A stretch of 64,000 bases of DNA from Drechmeria coniospora (Eukaryota; Ascomycota; Sordariomycetes; Hypocreales; Ophiocordycipitaceae): NCBI RefSeq assembly GCF_001625195.1, contig NC_054389.1, positions 7,622,520 through 7,686,519 on the forward strand. The letters are read 5' to 3'. This document shows, piece after piece, positions 1-11,440 of the stretch; position 1 is the first letter of the stretch, and each line of letters starts with the position of its first letter. The position numbers and the translations under genes were made by a program. Under the pieces are notes generated by a model. The model did no database searches. It was not told where the DNA came from and worked only from the letters and a program-made list of their open reading frames with translations.

Positions 1-1805
1 GGCCGCAGCTGGCGGACGCGCTGTCCATGTTCAACGCGGCACGCGCCGAGGCCCTCGAGGAGCTGTATCAGCTCATCGAGTCGAGCCGATTCCGGTCCGA
101 CAAGACGCAGGCCGAGTTTGAGGAGATTGCCGCCGCCTGCGGACACTTTAGCTTCAGCTTGCAGAGCCTCGGCGAGGAGATGCAAAAGTACCTGGACATC
201 CTGGACGACCTGAAGCACCGCAGCCTCCACCGGCAGCGGAGCTGGCGCTGGCTTCTGTGGTGGAGGAAGGGTGTCCCGGGCGTCACGTCGACGCTGCCGT
301 ACGAGACGGCCGAGACGGAGGGGCTGATCAGGCCGATCAAGAAATCCGGCGTTCCCAAGGGCATACCCGACTCCATGGTCGAGCTGCGAGACACCTTTAG
401 CTGGAGGGCCGCGCCGAACGCGAGCCGCATGCTCGCCTTTGTTTCCCAGCGCGCGCTGAAGCTTCTGAGAAAGCTCGCAAGGGACGACAGTGAGTGAGCC
501 GTCTTCCCATGCGCCCCTCTCCCTCCCCTCTCCCCTCTCCCCCCCGTCCGAAGTTGAGTGGCCGACTAACAGACGGCAGTCCGTTTCGGCCTCAAAGTCG
601 GCGTCGGTGCCTCCCTCTGGGCATCTGTCGCCTTTTTCGAAAAGACGCGCGACTGGTACATGCACTACCGCGGCGAATGGGGCCTCCTGTCCTTCATGAT
701 CGTCTGCTCCATGACGGTCGGCGCCTCGAACACGACGGGATGGGCGCGCTTCGTCGGAACCTTTCTGGGCGCCTTCTTCTCCTATGCCAACTGGAACCTG
801 AGCCGAGGCAACGCCGTGGCCCTCGCCGTCCTCGGCTTCCTCGTGAGCTTCTTCAACTTTTACCTCATCGTCGCCCGGGGCAAGGCGCCGCTGGGTCGCA
901 TGACGCTGCTCGCCTACAACGTCTCGACGCTCTACGCCTACAGCCTGAGCCAAAAGGTCGACGACGACGACGACGACGAGGGCGGCCGCATGCCCGACAT
1001 GACGTCCATCATCAAGCACAGGGTCCTCTCCGTCCTCGCCGGCATCCTGTGGGGCCTCGTCGTCTGCCGCGTCATCTGGCCCATCTCGGCGCGCAAAAAG
1101 TTCAAGGAGGGCATTTCGATGCTGTACCTTCAGATGGGTCTCATCTGGAGGCGAGGCCCGCTGGCCATCCTCCTGCGCAGCGACTGCAGCCAGAGCTACC
1201 TCCGGTCCGGCGAGCAGGCGGCGATGCAGCGGTACGCCGACCGGCTCGAGGCGCTGCGGCACGCGGCGGCGTCCGAGTTTGAGCTGCGCGGCCCGTTCCC
1301 CTTCGAGACGTGCGGCCGCATCCTGCGCAGCACGAACCGAATCCTCGACGGCTTCTACGCCATGAGCCTCGTGACGCAGCTCAAGGGCAAGTTAACGCCG
1401 GGCGAGCGGGCGCTGCTGCAGTACACGGCCCCGGAGCGGGCGCTGCTGTGCGACCGCATGTGCCACGTCTTCCAGGTGCTCGCGAGCTCGACGCTGCTCG
1501 AGTACTCGCTGACGGACGCCGTGCCGTCGGTCATGGGCACGCGGGACCGGCTGCTGAGCAAGATATTCGAGTTTCGAAACGCCCAGCTCCCGGAAGGCTT
1601 CGGGCTCGACCGACGACGCAGCAGCGCCGACACCGTGGCCCAAGAAGGGGCGCCGACCGAGGTGGTCGTCGAGGAGCGGGACTACGCCCTCCTCTACGCC
1701 TACGCGCTCGTGACGGGCCAGGTGGCCGAGGAGCTCAAGGTGGCCGAGCGGGAGATCGAGGGTCTATTCGGCGGCTGGGACGAGGAGTCCTTGCTGTTGC
1801 AGTAG
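1..1805 (+). CDS. ArAE-type (DUF2421/fusaric-acid-resistance-like) membrane transporter, 5' end missing
   Basis: Reading is open from the first bases, so the start lies upstream of the window. Exons are 1-489 and 580-1805. The 90-nt intron begins GTGAGT and has an ACTAAC branch site; splicing joins codon phase 1 to 2 and restores one frame of about 571 residues. After the intron comes a hydrophobic block of several membrane helices (about 667-960 and 1020-1090), with GWARFVGTFLGAFFSY and ALAVLGFLVSFFNFY, then a soluble helical C-terminal domain. This layout matches the fungal aromatic-acid-exporter/DUF2421 family (ER or plasma-membrane proteins related to Bre4 and FUSC transporters). A run of Asp codons sits at 958-981 in the loop between helices. 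Substrate cannot be told. The next gene on the same strand starts 657 nt downstream. Confidence 0.8.
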
Positions 1806-2462
1806 ACGCCGGGGAGCACGCCCCGAGCAGGACTAGATAGACGTTATGATTACAGTACATGTAGACGAGCTGGCATCGTTGCGCTCCCTACGAAGTTTGA
1901 TGGCAAACCATGACAAATTTAGACCGACTCGCATGAGCACATGATGCGACGTTATTTTTTCCCATGTCGTCAACGGCCGACGAGGCCAGCATTTGGGTCA
2001 TGGGCTCATGAATCACGGAGAATGACAGGATGGCATGCGTTTATGATGATGACGACATAATAAGGGCTCCAGTATTAACGTATCGTAGCATTAACGTACC
2101 GTATAAGTGCATATTTCTGCTGTATGCATAAGTACTTGACCATACCGTAAGCGAGGAAGGTCACAACTGCTCGCGGGTCACAACCACTCGTACCGGCATA
2201 GCAGGCACAGTGCTGTACTGGGGTGTTATAATATCTGTACTACTTATGTGTATGTGCAGGTAAGTGTACATTGCGCACTAGCTGGCACATGGGGCAGGGT
2301 AGGCATGCAACTACAGTATGGACTCCTCTCGCTCGCCCAAACAATCCCAGTCCCGAGCCGTCCGAGCAAAGGCACGGCCAAGTCTCATGCCGTCCGGTCG
2401 ACTGATCATTCTTCTCGCATCTCATCGAGCCGAGCCGGCGCAAAGAACACTGCCGTGACAGC
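1806..2462. other. Intergenic region, no gene seen
   Basis: AT-richer spacer between the transporter and thymidylate kinase. It serves as 3' flank of the first gene and promoter of the second. There are short runs of TACGTA/GTACTT-type words but no convincing ORF or RNA gene. Confidence 0.5.
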
Positions 2463-3385
2463 ATGGCGTCGAGCAGCGAAGCCGCCACGGCACCCGCCGC
2501 CTGCTCCTCCTCGGCGAGGCGAGGAACCTTTGTCGTGCTCGAGGGCCTCGACCGCAGCGGCAAGTCGACGCAGGTCAAGCTTCTCGAGGAGCGCTTCGTC
2601 TCCGAGGGCCGGCCGGTCAAGGTGATGCGGTTTCCCGGTCAGTCCCTTCCTCTCCGTTCCCGGGCTCGGCGGCGGTCGGCATCGCGGAGGGACCCTTGCT
2701 CACACGGACGGCCGCGCGCTGCAGACAGGACGACGCCGATCGGCCAGATGATCGACTCGTACCTCCGGAGCGCCGTCAAGATGGACGACCACGTCATCCA
2801 CCTACTCTTCAGCGCCAACCGCTGGGAGGCAGCGTACGTCGGACCCCCACGGCCGCGTCCCGTGGCGACTACGCGACTGACGGAAGCAGGGCCGACATAC
2901 ACGCGCTCCTCGCCTCCGGCACCTCGGTCGTCTGCGACCGCTTCTACCACTCGGGCATCGTCTACTCGGCGGCGAAGCAGAATCCCTCGCTCTCGCTCTC
3001 GTGGGCGCGCGCCCCCGAGCAGGGCCTCCCGCGGCCCGACGCCGTGCTCTTCCTCGACCTCGACGAGCAGACGGCCAAGACCCGCGGCGGCTGGGGCGGC
3101 GAGGTGTACGAAAAGGCCGAGATGCAGAAGCGCGTCAAGGAGCTGTTCTGGGAGCTGAGCATGGGCGGCACCGACCGACACAGGGGGCCGCTGGCCCAGA
3201 CGCTCGAGGACACGTCGGACCGCGGCACCAAGAGGCTGTGGAGGCAGGAGGAGGAGGACCTGATTGTCATCGACGCAGCCGCCGGCGTCGAGGACGTGGC
3301 GGCGCAGATTTGGGCTCACGTTCGGGCTCGAGTCAAGCAGGTGGACGATGGAGAGGTGGGACGAAGCGTCAGGATAGTGGAGTGA
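2463..3385 (+). CDS. CDC8: Thymidylate kinase (dTMP kinase)
   Basis: Phosphorylates dTMP to dTDP for DNA synthesis. Exons are 2463-2637, 2725-2833 and 2890-3385; introns are 87 and 56 nt with GT-AG ends. The P-loop GLDRSGKST is near residue 28. The first splice creates the conserved FPDRTTPIG motif and the second gives NRWEA followed by the CDRFYHSG motif (DR-Y region). The C-terminal lid and helix region (LFLDLD, TRGGWGGEVYE, QKRVKELF) is also typical. The protein is about 259 residues, slightly long because of a short Ala/Ser N-terminal extension and a C-terminal tail. The start was chosen as the only ATG shortly before the P-loop. Family assignment is firm; the yeast symbol is used by homology. 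Confidence 0.93.
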
Positions 3386-4720
3386 CGAATGCAGCGGCAG
3401 CGCTCGATGCCTACCGGTGGCCATTTGTCCGAATGGCAGCCTACCTCCGAAGCGACGGCCATTGCCCGCAGGCGTCGGAATGACCTCCCGTACCCACGAC
3501 TCCTTGGCCTCGACCGTCGAGGCTCTTGGTGAGATGGATGCGCGACATGCCGCTCGGCGACTCCACGGCCTCGACGGCTCACGGGCATCACCTGGTCCAA
3601 GAGGGACTTGGACGCAGAGAAAGCAGCGGTACGGAATGGACACGGAATGGACATGGAAAGGGCAGAGTCTGGCGAGAAGATGAAAATTCCGGCTGCGCAA
3701 GCAAGAGTCCCCGAGAATTGGCTGTTGTTGACCTCTTCGACCGAGGCAGAGGCAGATGAGGGCATTTGTTCCCGATGGTAATGGTGCCGAGCATGCCGGG
3801 ATGCGAGGAAGAGAGCATCATGCTGCGGCAGGCAGAATGAAAGGTAGGATGAGTTAGGAGCAGGACGGCATGCACATGGCAGCTCTGGTGGATGGAATGA
3901 AGGGTTGATGGGTTGATGGACTGATGCTTCACGTCCCAATGTTTTCTCCCCGCTGCTGGCAGACTGACTTTGCCACTAGAAGGTTTCTCGGGACGGGCCT
4001 GATGGTTCCTCCGTAGGGCCGTAAGTACAGTAATGGAGCTTCCCCGCCACTGGCCCCTAGTGCTCCCCCTTGCAATGCCCCGAGCAAAGGCACTCTTAAC
4101 GGTTCTCCGTACTCTGTACCTCCCACACGTGCACAGGTACTTGTGCTGTAATGTTCTGTGAGTTCATGTATAAGTACAGTGCTCCGTACAAGTGCACAAG
4201 GTACTTGTTGGCCGTTACGCCAGTACCACATTCCGACAGCGCAGGGAAGTGTACAGTAGTAGGTACGGAGCACTGTAGGTACTGCAGTTGCAGCGTCTGG
4301 GGGCGGGGTAGAGGGAGCCGTGGGGAGGGGTGGACCCCCGTAGCCCGCCGCAACTGGCCTAGCCGTCTGCCAGAGAGAGCCCCTATCGCCGCCAATATAC
4401 TGTAGTACAGTATACCCAAGTACCCATCCGTGCCTGGTTCTTACAGTGCACAGGTGCCTGCGGTACCTATAAAAGGAGTGCAGACCTCGCTACTCCGTAC
4501 TTATGGCGCCTACAGCAGGTGTGCACTCGAATTCTCTATATACTCACCAGCTCCCCGCTGCCATCGGCTCCTTCGTACGTGGCAAGAAACAAATCATACA
4601 ACGTCCTTTTGCTCCTCTTCTCTGGTCGACGTCAAAACGGCGACCTCGACCTTGACACCACCCTTTCCTCCATCAACAAAGCCGTCGTCGAGCTCGCTGC
4701 CGATCCCGTTCGAGCCCGCC
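3386..4720. other. Intergenic region with dispersed GTAC/CTCCGTAC words
   Basis: About 1.3 kb between CDC8 and the dehydrogenase gene. The second half (about 4000-4560) is AT-richer and carries several copies of the word CTCCGTAC or its complement (about 4106, 4183, 4263, 4494). The last 100 bases before the dehydrogenase start are pyrimidine-rich, as in fungal promoters. Open frames here show no recognisable motif. Confidence 0.5.
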
Positions 4721-5794
4721 ATGTCGATGCTTCTCAACGCCATGGACTCGCCCGCCGCCTGGGCCATCCACAAGCTCGCCGGCGCCGTCCTCTCGCCCGT
4801 CTTCTCCGGCTCCCTCCTGCTCGCCCTCGTCGTCGCCCCCGAGCCCGTCCGACTGGAGCTCCTGAGCCGGCTGCCCGTCTCCGAGCTCGGACCGGTCGTC
4901 AAGGCGCTCAAGGTGCTGCTGGCCCTGGCCGTCGTCCGCTCCCTCAACGCCGGCCTCAGCACCATGGCGGCCAACTCGTGGCGGGCAACCAAGGCCAAGG
5001 GCTGGCACTGGCCCGACGAGGTGGCCGTCGTCACCGGCGGCTGCAGCGGCATCGGCTACGGCATCGTCGAACGGCTCGCCCGCCGCGGCGTCAAGGTGGC
5101 CATCCTCGACATCCAAGACTTGCCCGAGGCCTTCGAGAAGGAAGCGGGCATCCGCTACTACCGGTGCGACATCACCTCGGCCGCGGCCGTCTCCGAGGCG
5201 GCAGCGGCCGTACGGGCCGAGCTCGGTGATGCGTCGATCCTCGTCAACAACGCGGGCATCGCCAACCCGATGTCCATCCTCGACGTCTCGCAGGACTTCC
5301 TCCGCAAGATCTTCGCCGTCAACTGCCTCTCGCACTGGACCCTCGTCCAGGAGTTCCTCCCGGCCATGATCAAGCGCAACAAGGGCCACGTCGTGACCGT
5401 CGCCAGCATCGCCTCCTTCGTCTCCATGGCGAGGGGCGCCGACTACTCGGCCACAAAGGCCGCCGCCCTCTCCTTCCACGAGTCGCTCGCGGCCGAGCTC
5501 GAGCACTTCTACCACGCCGACGGCGTCCTCACTTCGGTCGTCCATCCGAACTTCGTCCGGACGCCGCTCGTCAACGCCTACGCCGACGGGCTCGAGGAGA
5601 GCGGCGTGAGGCTGCTGACGCCCGAGTACGTCTCGGCCGTCATCGCCGGTCAAATCTTTGGCAGGAGGGGAGGGCAGCTGGTCCTCCCGGAGCACGCCTC
5701 GGGCATCGCCGCCCTGCGCGGGTGGCCAACCTGGCTGCAGGTCATCTTTCGAAACGCCGTCGCGAATCGGGCGTCGAAGCTGGTCGTGCCGTAG
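4721..5794 (+). CDS. Membrane-anchored short-chain dehydrogenase/reductase (SDR)
   Basis: Single-exon gene, 357 residues. The frame is open further upstream, but ATG at 4721 follows a pyrimidine-rich leader and begins the recognisable protein. N-terminal hydrophobic stretches (about residues 18-40 and 60-75) suggest a membrane anchor. The Rossmann motif TGGCSGIG is at 105-112, acidic D130 ends beta-2 (NAD preference), NNAG is at 176-179, and the catalytic set is N201, S229, Y242 and K246 (YSATK). It resembles classical membrane SDRs of the retinol-dehydrogenase/17-beta-HSD11 type acting on lipid alcohols or ketones. Substrate is not determinable from sequence. Confidence 0.9.
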   Translation: MSMLLNAMDSPAAWAIHKLAGAVLSPVFSGSLLLALVVAPEPVRLELLSRLPVSELGPVVKALKVLLALAVVRSLNAGLSTMAANSWRATKAKGWHWPDEVAVVTGGCSGIGYGIVERLARRGVKVAILDIQDLPEAFEKEAGIRYYRCDITSAAAVSEAAAAVRAELGDASILVNNAGIANPMSILDVSQDFLRKIFAVNCLSHWTLVQEFLPAMIKRNKGHVVTVASIASFVSMARGADYSATKAAALSFHESLAAELEHFYHADGVLTSVVHPNFVRTPLVNAYADGLEESGVRLLTPEYVSAVIAGQIFGRRGGQLVLPEHASGIAALRGWPTWLQVIFRNAVANRASKLVVP

Positions 5795-6855
5795 GCCTTG
5801 GTGGCAACGTAGCCGAGATGGGAGAAAATTGGAGAGGCTTGCGACGATGTTTGATGAATTCCCCCACGGCCACTCCGTTCCGGTCGCGGGCAGCAGGCAC
5901 CAAGTATTGTCGGCGTAGGCACCGCGTCCTGCGAGCACTGGGTGCGCGCGGTGTTTGCTTGTCCCTGCAAGTCCCGGTGCCTGCGAGGTACGGTTGGGTG
6001 TCGAGATACGGTTGGGTGTCGAGAAGCCCGCCGGAACGCTGCGCACGTGACCGCGCGACGAGGCCAACTCACCGCCGCTGGAGCCTCGAGAGCACATGCA
6101 CGTTCACCCACGCCGTGCCTCATCCTGCGGGGGACATGCATGCGATGATATGCAAGCCCATGCACCGCCCATTATATGCCCTTGCTTGTGCCGTTCATCT
6201 TCGGATCTCGCACCACCAGCGTGGCAAGAAATCAAGCCTCGTGCCGGCATCCGAGCCCCGGCAGTTTAGAGTTGATCAACCAACTGCATGCCATCCGGCC
6301 GTCTCCCAAGACCTCCCTCGTTCAGATTCCAGGGCAAGATTCCAGCCACGACGACGACCTTGCCAAGGTTGGGATGAAGCACCAGCCGCTGCTGAAGAGG
6401 CGTCGGCTTGCTGACGGGAGGAGCCAATGCGCAGGGGTCGGTAACATTCCTCCTCTCATGAGGCTAATCTGCCATCCCTAGACGTCAGCGGCAAGGGCCA
6501 CACCTAGGGGCATGGACGCCTGAAGGTGGTACGCACGATGACGAGGTGTTTGCCTCGATAACAATGGATAGGCGATGATACCTCTCTCTGCTTTGGGCCG
6601 TCCTCGCGAGCCTGCAAAGTGCCGTTCCGAGCTACCTGTTAGGGTCCTTGCCGCCAACACGCCTTACGCCTTCGCAGGCAGCGGTCGAGCCTTGGTTTCC
6701 AACGCAGACCACGACACGATAAAAGTGCGACGACCCCCTTGTCGAGTTTCCTCGACGGCGCTTGCGTGCTGTGGCGTCACGTCTCGGTTTCTTCTTTACT
6801 TTCGTCCGTCATCCTTTGGCTCCTCCGGCTTGATGGACTCGGCCCTTGCCGGACC
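5795..6855. other. Intergenic region, no gene seen
   Basis: About 1.06 kb between the SDR and the DUF5722 gene. It contains a short direct repeat at about 5985-6022 (GGTACGGTTGGGTGTCGAGA-type, two units). Open frames on both strands have no motif or plausible start context. Confidence 0.45.
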
Positions 6856-8999
6856 ATGACCATGTCTCGACGCCAGCTTCTCCCTGCGTTGTTGCTGTCC
6901 CTCGGCAGCATCACCAGCGCCGCCTCGACGCTGGCCGTGGACCAGTATGGGTCGGTTGCGCTTGTGGAGCATCTGCCGATGGATCTCGTCTGCTGTGGCT
7001 CGACATGGTCCAGGACGACGATTGTGAGGTACACCTTCTTCGCTGTTCCCTCCGTCACCATCATCACCATGCTTCACCATGCATCATCATGCATCGCCGT
7101 GCATCGCCGTGCACCGCCATGCACCACCATGCATCACGCCATCGTCGCCATGTCGTTCATGTCGAAAGCTAACGCTGATGGGACAGAACGGCGATAAAGG
7201 CGTGCGAAACGTGCCTACCACAAACACAGGATGACCAGACCAACAAGGGTCTCCATCCAACCAGGTCGAGCCGGCCCACCGCCTCCACGGCCACGGCGGT
7301 CTCGACGGGAACGAATTCATCGACGGGAATCTCATCAGCCGTGCCCTCCTCATCACCGACATCTGCCGTTTCGTCATTCGTCCCGTCCACCTCGGCAGAT
7401 TCGACCGCGTCAGCCTCGTCGACGACCTCACCGACGGCCTCGTCGACGGCCGTTTCATCATCGATAACGTCGGCTCCGGCATCGTCGTCGGCCCAGACGT
7501 CGCTTCCCTCCTCGACCGCTCCGGCAACGGGGACCGGTACCCAACCGGCGCTGCCGTATCCGACAAGGTCGTCGTACCAGATCAAGGGCATCTACGCCGA
7601 CTTTTGGCCCAACATGAGCGACATCTGGCGCTCGAACCCCGGCGGTCAGTCCTTGTACCTCATTTGGGCTGATTGGGAGCCGGTGAAAAAAGCCCCTCCC
7701 TGCGCCGGCAACGAGCAGCAGTATGACGGCCACTGCTTCGTCATCGTCCCCGAGGTGGATGAAGCCATTCGGTCTTGGTCCCTGCTTGGCTTCACGACGA
7801 CGGCCATCGTCTACGGCACGCCTGCCTGGGCACGCGGAAACCGCCCTTGCCAATTCGGAATCTACTGCGTCCCCAACGATGCCGCCGACTTTGGCCGTTT
7901 TGCGGGCATGCTGGCCCGTCGCTACAACGGCCTCAACGGCCACGGGAGGATGGCGGATTTTGTCCTGGACAGGGAAGTCGGCAACATCCGCTATTTCGAC
8001 ATCGGCTGCGGCTTGGGGCCCTGCGACCAGTTCGAGTGGCTCGATCTCATCGCCGAAAACTACAACGCCGCCTTCGATGCCGTTGCCGTCGAGCAGTCGA
8101 CGGCCAGAGTCATGACGTCCATCGACAACAAGTTTGCTTCGAGCTTCGACGATGCCGCCCACGGCCAGCTCTCGGGCATGACCGTCCTGATGGGTGTCGC
8201 CAATCGGGCCGCGGGCCGGGCGTGGCGCGTCTCCATCAACGCCTACAACAAGCCCGAGGCCGCCGGGTTTTCCTACGGAGACTACCCGTACGTGACGCTC
8301 GGGAACATCGGAATCCTCGTCGGCTGGCTGCGCCAAAAGTTCCCGGATGCCCCCCAGCTACGGTCGGTGCAGTTGACGGAGCAGGGATTGCCGGGCCGGC
8401 CGGCCTTGGAGAGCCAGCAGAGCGAGTACCTGTGCGACGGCTTCCACAACGCGCTCGGCACGCCGGGCGTCGAAAGCTTCATATACTACCGCATGCAGGA
8501 TCAGGCTGGAGACTCGAATCAGCTTGGCCTCCGCAGGTTGGATGCGTCGGCGAAGCCCTCGTGGTCGACTTGGGCAGACGCGAACCGCGTCGACCTTGAC
8601 CCGGCGTTGCTCTCCTGCGGCTTCCAGTACATCCCTTACACCCTGTTGACCCTCGGCTACGACGCCGCCCGCGGCTCCATCGCGACGACGCGCATCCTCC
8701 CGGCCGGCTACGCCGTCACCAAAAGCTGGTACCTGTATCGTTCCGAGGAGCCGGGGACCATCATGGTCTACGAGTGTCACATCGGCTCCAAATCGTTCCT
8801 CACCACGCGTCACACGTGCGACAACGAATTTCCCTACGGTCCCGTGGGACGCGTATTTAGGGATCCGAGACCTTTCCACGTCCCGCTCTACACCTGCTAC
8901 AACGGGGAGTTTGCCGACCACTTCGTGTCGTCCGAGGTGGACTGCGGGGGTCCGCCGAGCACGATGCTGGCCCTGCTCGGGTACGTTCGTCCGGCTTGA
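6856..8999 (+). CDS. Secreted DUF5722 (glycoside-hydrolase-like) protein with Ser/Thr linker
   Basis: Exons are 6856-7028 and 7187-8999; the 158-nt intron has a GCTAAC branch point, and joining gives a 661-residue protein. A signal peptide (SRRQLLPALLLSLGSITSAAS) starts the protein. After a short Cys-containing segment comes a Ser/Thr-rich, probably O-glycosylated linker (roughly residues 90-145), then a domain beginning IKGIYADFWPN and containing VYGTPAWARG, DIGCGLGPCDQFEWLDL, VQLTEQG and FIYYRMQDQ. This order resembles DUF5722 proteins, predicted TIM-barrel glycosidases. The last about 130 residues, from about CGFQYIPYTLLTLGYD to PLYTCYNGEF...LLGYV, look like a separate lectin-like module; that part is tentative. 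Likely extracellular. A degraded fragment of a related sequence lies at 11.37-11.44 kb. Confidence 0.8.
7054..7148. repeat. CAT-rich tandem repeat inside intron 1 of the DUF5722 gene
   Basis: Imperfect units of the type CACCATGCATCRYC follow one another through most of the 158-nt intron, which is unusually long for this window. The tract reads open as a His/Met-rich low-complexity peptide but lies between good splice signals. Confidence 0.75.
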
Positions 9000-9325
9000 T
9001 GACGACGGGCACGTCAAGGCAGCGTGATGCTTCGTAGTTGCATTTGGCCTGTGGCAGCAAGCGTGTTCGTGAAGTCGTCATTTGACTTTGTCGTTGGCCG
9101 CGTGTGGGTGGGTGATCTTGTGCATGGAAGCAACACGCCGAAGGCCTGCCAAGTTGTGAGCCTTTCCAACGATGGAAGTGTCTAAAGGCAGTGATGCTGA
9201 TGGATTCGAAGTTGAGAGTAGTTGAGTTTGGGGTACTTGTACGTGCTGTAAGGCACACCTGGGTCGGTCCCGTGTGAGCACTTGTAACCCTAAGCCCTTT
9301 TATGCCTGCAAGAATTGTAACCCTA

Positions 9326-9421
9326 ATACACCTACAAGCACTTATACACCTACAATCACTTGTACATCTACAAGCACTTGCACACCTACAAGCACTTACA
9401 CACCTACTTACATGCACTTGT
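9326..9421. repeat. Minisatellite of about 18-bp units (CACTTRYACACCTACAAG)
   Basis: Five to six imperfect head-to-tail units. Immediately before it are two TAACCCTAA words (about 9284 and 9317) that resemble fungal telomere repeat units but are not tandem. Confidence 0.75.
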
Positions 9422-9589
9422 GCAGTACGGAGGAATCACTTGCATACAAGTGCTTGAATAATACAATGCTCATAGTACTCGTGCAAGTGTCCTTGCATGT
9501 AATATGTTGGATGGACCTAACGAAAGGCTAGTACCTCTTCAAGGTTATGGCCATGTCACAGCCGCCAATATAGGTTCAACCGATCAGTA

Positions 9590-9770
9590 AAGGAGTAGAC
9601 ACACCTTATACGATTATAACTATAAAATACGGTCGGATAACCTACCTAGTTAGCTAGGAGTATATATAGGGGATATGATTCCCACACACTCCTCAAGACA
9701 AGGATTTCAACCAGTCTTATCCATGTCTAAATAAGTAACTATCTTGTTGTTAGATATAATACACATTAGT
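9590..9770 (+). mobile_element. Possible solo LTR or LTR fragment
   Basis: The segment has the look of a retroelement promoter/leader: a TATATATAGGG box near 9660, then CTCCTCAAGACAAGG and an AT-rich end with TTGTTAGATATAATACA. No clear TG...CA ends or target duplication could be fixed, so both boundaries and nature are uncertain. Confidence 0.3.
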
Positions 9771-11369
9771 ACTGTACCGTATCACTTGTGCGCTGCAAGT
9801 ACAGCACGGAGCAAGAACTGTCCATACATGAACTTGTATTTGATTGCACAACGCTCAACGGACAAAGGACCGCTGCCTACGCGTATGCTTCTACTGTGCT
9901 CGTGCTATGCTGATGTTTTTAATACTTGCACTCTGTACCCAGTCCGTGCATAGACATCCGTACATGCATACTTGGGTGTAAGTACGACTTGGTGTACTGT
10001 AAGAGCAGTATTATGATGACCAAGTACCCACTTGAGGAAGTTACGTGTATTATATTACTTGCACAACGTCGAACAGTGAAGGGATCCCTACTTATATTGT
10101 ACTGGGAACTCACCATAATATAGTGCTCCATGGTCCGAATTGTGATTCCAGCCATGGAGAGAACTTGTCAACATTGTGTAGAGGCAACCGTGTTAGTCTT
10201 GTACACGTTGCCCGGTTGAATACGCACAAGTAAATGCAAAAGCGAGAAACGATTTAAAAGTACACCTGCTTGACTTGTTACAGAGAATTGATGGACTGTA
10301 TTACTTGCAAGTACACACTGTGCGTACATGTGAGTAATATGCAAGCAGGGCGTGTGCTTCGAATTTGGAAAGCCTTCCACCTGCGACATCACAAGCAGTT
10401 GGTGCCAACGGCGTGTTAAGGGGGGGGGGGGTTCACTAAGCCATTCGATCATTCAAACGGTTGTACAGCACAGTACAAAATATAGGGTCGTACTCTGGGC
10501 ATATTGTACTTGTGGTACGGAGTACCAGAAGTTGGCATCGAGTCTATTGTTATACCGTATGCTGTATGCGTATTCGTACGGTTCGGGTTACTTGTACGTA
10601 ACAAACTGTGGACACAATGGATCAAACGAATTATATTACTTGCATGTAATAATACTCAGCACTGAAGGGAGTACAAGTAGGCAAGTATATTTCGGACATG
10701 CAAGTATACTTACTTACTTACTTACAGTACAATACTTATGCCTCGGTTCATGTATTAATTATGAACTTGCACCAATACACCTACAAGTACAAGCACTCCG
10801 GTGTATACAGTACACCTACGGTGCTTCATGTATTACCGTGTACTCCGTACAAGTAGTTACTTGTAATGTCCTTGTGGAAGAATTTGCTCTAATATAGGTG
10901 TAAATATCGACTAGAATGTGCTCGCTATGTGTACTTGTATTGTACTTGTACACGTGTAATAAGCTATTGAGTATTAAGGAGTACGGAGTAAGTGTACATA
11001 CAGTTTATCGCCATTGTGGAGTTATAATACCATCGTTTGCACTCCGTATTATTGCTATTGCTACCATAGCCTCTCTGCCGTTATCAGTGGCCAAGATGCT
11101 GCTCAAAAAATGTACATGTAAGTACTATTACGCCGAAGGCTTTAATAAATTTCTCTGTGCACAAAACAGCAATGCTACTAGAGAAAGAAATTGCTGGACT
11201 GGACATGATATCCAATGCTATAGTACTATTCATTGCCAAGTGAGGAGCCTACCCAGCAAGGAACAAAATAGTGCAATTTGAAAGACTGGTGCTCCGTGGG
11301 GAGTGTACAAGTACTGCATATTCGGTTCCGCCTCTGGAACCAGACTGACTACTCCCGCCATATTTCGGA

Positions 11370-11440
11370 CAATCCGGCAACAGAACCGGTACGCCACCAA
11401 CGTTGCCGTATCCGACAAGGCCGTTGTACCGGATGACATA
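11370..11440 (+). pseudogene. Degraded fragment related to the linker/domain junction of the DUF5722 gene
   Basis: About 65 bases align with 7520-7590 of the intact gene, including the identical word TGCCGTATCCGACAAGG. Most differences are C/T or G/A transitions, as expected from RIP on a duplicated copy. Similarity fades on both sides, so only a remnant remains. Confidence 0.6.

Noticed and set aside
4673..6097. 474-codon minus-strand frame
   Set aside because: Shadow of the SDR gene caused by GC-rich codon third positions; low-complexity Gly/Asp/Glu composition.
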